A stretch of DNA of 6,816 nt from assembly GCA_024645155.1 (NCBI GenBank), contig JAHEGF010000185.1:1-6816 (forward strand), given 5' to 3'. This stretch comes from Phyllobacteriaceae bacterium (lineage in GTDB: Bacteria; Pseudomonadota; Alphaproteobacteria; Rhizobiales; Rhizobiaceae). The position numbers and the translations under genes were made by a program. Position 1 is the first letter of the stretch. Every line of letters starts with the position of its first letter. The notes under the pieces are model-generated. The model was not told where the DNA came from. It worked only from the letters and a program-made list of their open reading frames with translations, and did not search any database. Below, piece by piece: positions 5,631 to 6,816 of this stretch.

Positions 5631-6816
5631 ATGTCCGCCGATAAGTCACCCTTTGCTACCAAAGTTTGGGGCCTTGCCGATCCTGCCTTGCTCCGTGGCT
5701 TTGCCTATGTTGGCGGTCGTTGGACCGCTGGAGCGGCGGCGCGGACATTTACGGTCAGCAATCCTGCTGACGGAAGCAGCCTTGGCGATGTTGCCAGCCT
5801 TTCGTCTGCCGATAGCTATACAGCGGTTGGCGCAGCACAGGATGCCTTTGGCGTCTGGTCTTCTCTTTTACCACAGCAACGGTCAGCGACCTTACGACGC
5901 TGGTTTGAGTTGATAGTCGAACACAAGGAAGACCTCGCCCGCATCATGACTTTCGAACAGGGCAAGCCGATTTCCGAGGCGCGCGGTGAGATAGACTATG
6001 GTGCATCCTTTGTGGAATTCTATGCAGAAGAGGCCAAACGTCCAAACATAGAAAGCGTTACATCACATCTTCCAGATGCCGAAGTTGAAGTGTGGCGCGA
6101 ACCAGTCGGGGTTGCGGCATTGATCACACCGTGGAATTTTCCATCGGCTATGCTAACGCGCAAGGCTGGTGCGGCTCTTGCCGCTGGCTGCACTGTGGTT
6201 GCACACCCATCGGCGGAAACACCCTTTTCCGCCTTGGCGCTTGCCGAGTTGTCAGAAAGAGCAGGATTTCCGGCAGGTGTATTTAACGTTGTTACCGGTG
6301 TTGCACCCGTTGTTGTTGAGTCTTGGATGGCCGACCGTCGGGTCCGCGCGGTCTCATTCACGGGCTCTACGGAAGTCGGCAAGCTGCTATACAAGCAAAG
6401 TGCTGAAACCGTAAAACGTCTCGTGCTGGAACTTGGTGGCCACGCACCATTTATTGTATTTTCCGATGCAGACCTCGATCAGGCGGTCGAGGAAGCCATC
6501 AAGGCGAAGTTTGCGACTTCTGGTCAAGATTGCCTTGGCGCCAACCGGTTTTTTGTGGAGCGCTCGATTTATGATATTTTTTGTTCGCAGTTTTCAAAAG
6601 CCACCACAAATCTGTCGATCGGGAGCGGTATGGACGATCCGGATATCGGCCCATTGATGAATGAAAAAGCGGTCTTAAAACAGGAAGAGCATGTTGCAGA
6701 TGCGATCAAGAAAGGCGCAAGGATCCTGACTGGTGGAAATCGCCATTCGGCAGGCAATCTGTTTTTTGAGCCGACCGTGTTGGCTGATGTACCAGACGAC
6801 GCCCTGATTATGTACG
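5631..6816 (+). CDS. ssd: Aldehyde dehydrogenase, succinate/aspartate-semialdehyde type (Ssd/DoeC), partial
   Basis: The first 395 residues of an NAD(P)-dependent aldehyde dehydrogenase are present and uninterrupted; family members are about 485-490 residues, so roughly 90 C-terminal residues lie beyond the right edge. Landmarks are PWNFP (167-171) with the oxyanion Asn169, FTGSTEVG (243-250) for dinucleotide binding, ELGG (267-270) with general base Glu267, and GQDCLGANR (298-306) with nucleophile Cys301. The cofactor-binding motif normally read as KPAEQTP is HPSAETP (192-198), with His in place of the usual Lys. Such genes are usually annotated GabD (succinate semialdehyde); next to ectoine genes the likely reaction is aspartate semialdehyde to aspartate, as for Halomonas DoeC. 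The ATG at 5631 follows an AAGAG-like ribosome site about 8 nt upstream. It is probably co-transcribed with asnC. Confidence 0.9.
   Translation, partial: MSADKSPFATKVWGLADPALLRGFAYVGGRWTAGAAARTFTVSNPADGSSLGDVASLSSADSYTAVGAAQDAFGVWSSLLPQQRSATLRRWFELIVEHKEDLARIMTFEQGKPISEARGEIDYGASFVEFYAEEAKRPNIESVTSHLPDAEVEVWREPVGVAALITPWNFPSAMLTRKAGAALAAGCTVVAHPSAETPFSALALAELSERAGFPAGVFNVVTGVAPVVVESWMADRRVRAVSFTGSTEVGKLLYKQSAETVKRLVLELGGHAPFIVFSDADLDQAVEEAIKAKFATSGQDCLGANRFFVERSIYDIFCSQFSKATTNLSIGSGMDDPDIGPLMNEKAVLKQEEHVADAIKKGARILTGGNRHSAGNLFFEPTVLADVPDDALIMY

Overview
The window holds the import and regulatory half of an ectoine/5-hydroxyectoine utilisation locus. It most likely comes from a marine or salt-exposed alphaproteobacterium. 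That guess rests on the gene set, which matches the enuR-uehABC-usp / asnC-ssd genes known from Rhodobacteraceae and relatives, and on the moderate GC content. No rRNA or housekeeping marker is present to fix the genus.

Minus strand, read right to left: enuR (4950-3562), a MocR/GntR regulator with a PLP-dependent aminotransferase-like domain; a 318-bp regulatory gap; then a tight TRAP-transporter operon of uehA (periplasmic binding protein, 3243-2224), uehB (small membrane subunit, 2137-1556), uehC (large membrane subunit, 1544-261) and usp (universal stress protein, from 246 and cut by the left window edge). Plus strand, diverging from enuR across 65 bp: asnC (Lrp/AsnC regulator, 5016-5516), then an aldehyde dehydrogenase of the Ssd/DoeC type (5631 onward, cut by the right edge).

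How the genes fit together (inference from family knowledge): UehABC would import ectoines using an ion gradient. Hydrolase and deacetylase genes (eutD/eutE, also called doeA/doeB), which are not in this window, would open and deacetylate them to diaminobutyrate. An aminotransferase, also not seen, would give aspartate semialdehyde, which the aldehyde dehydrogenase would oxidise to aspartate. EnuR would sense a pathway intermediate through its PLP and release repression. AsnC would be the second regulator. Usp may tune the transporter, as TeaD does for TeaABC of Halomonas elongata.

The substrate assignment rests mainly on UehA. Compared from memory with H. elongata TeaA, nearly all ectoine-contacting positions are kept, with one Trp-to-Phe exchange. 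This is therefore a variant of a described system rather than a wholly new one. The parts that merit a second look are the divergent enuR/asnC layout, a 9-bp inverted repeat and other repeats in the uehA and enuR/asnC control regions, a strong hairpin between uehA and uehB, and the replacement of the usual cofactor-binding Lys by His in the aldehyde dehydrogenase. No tRNA, rRNA, CRISPR array, insertion sequence or integration site was seen.
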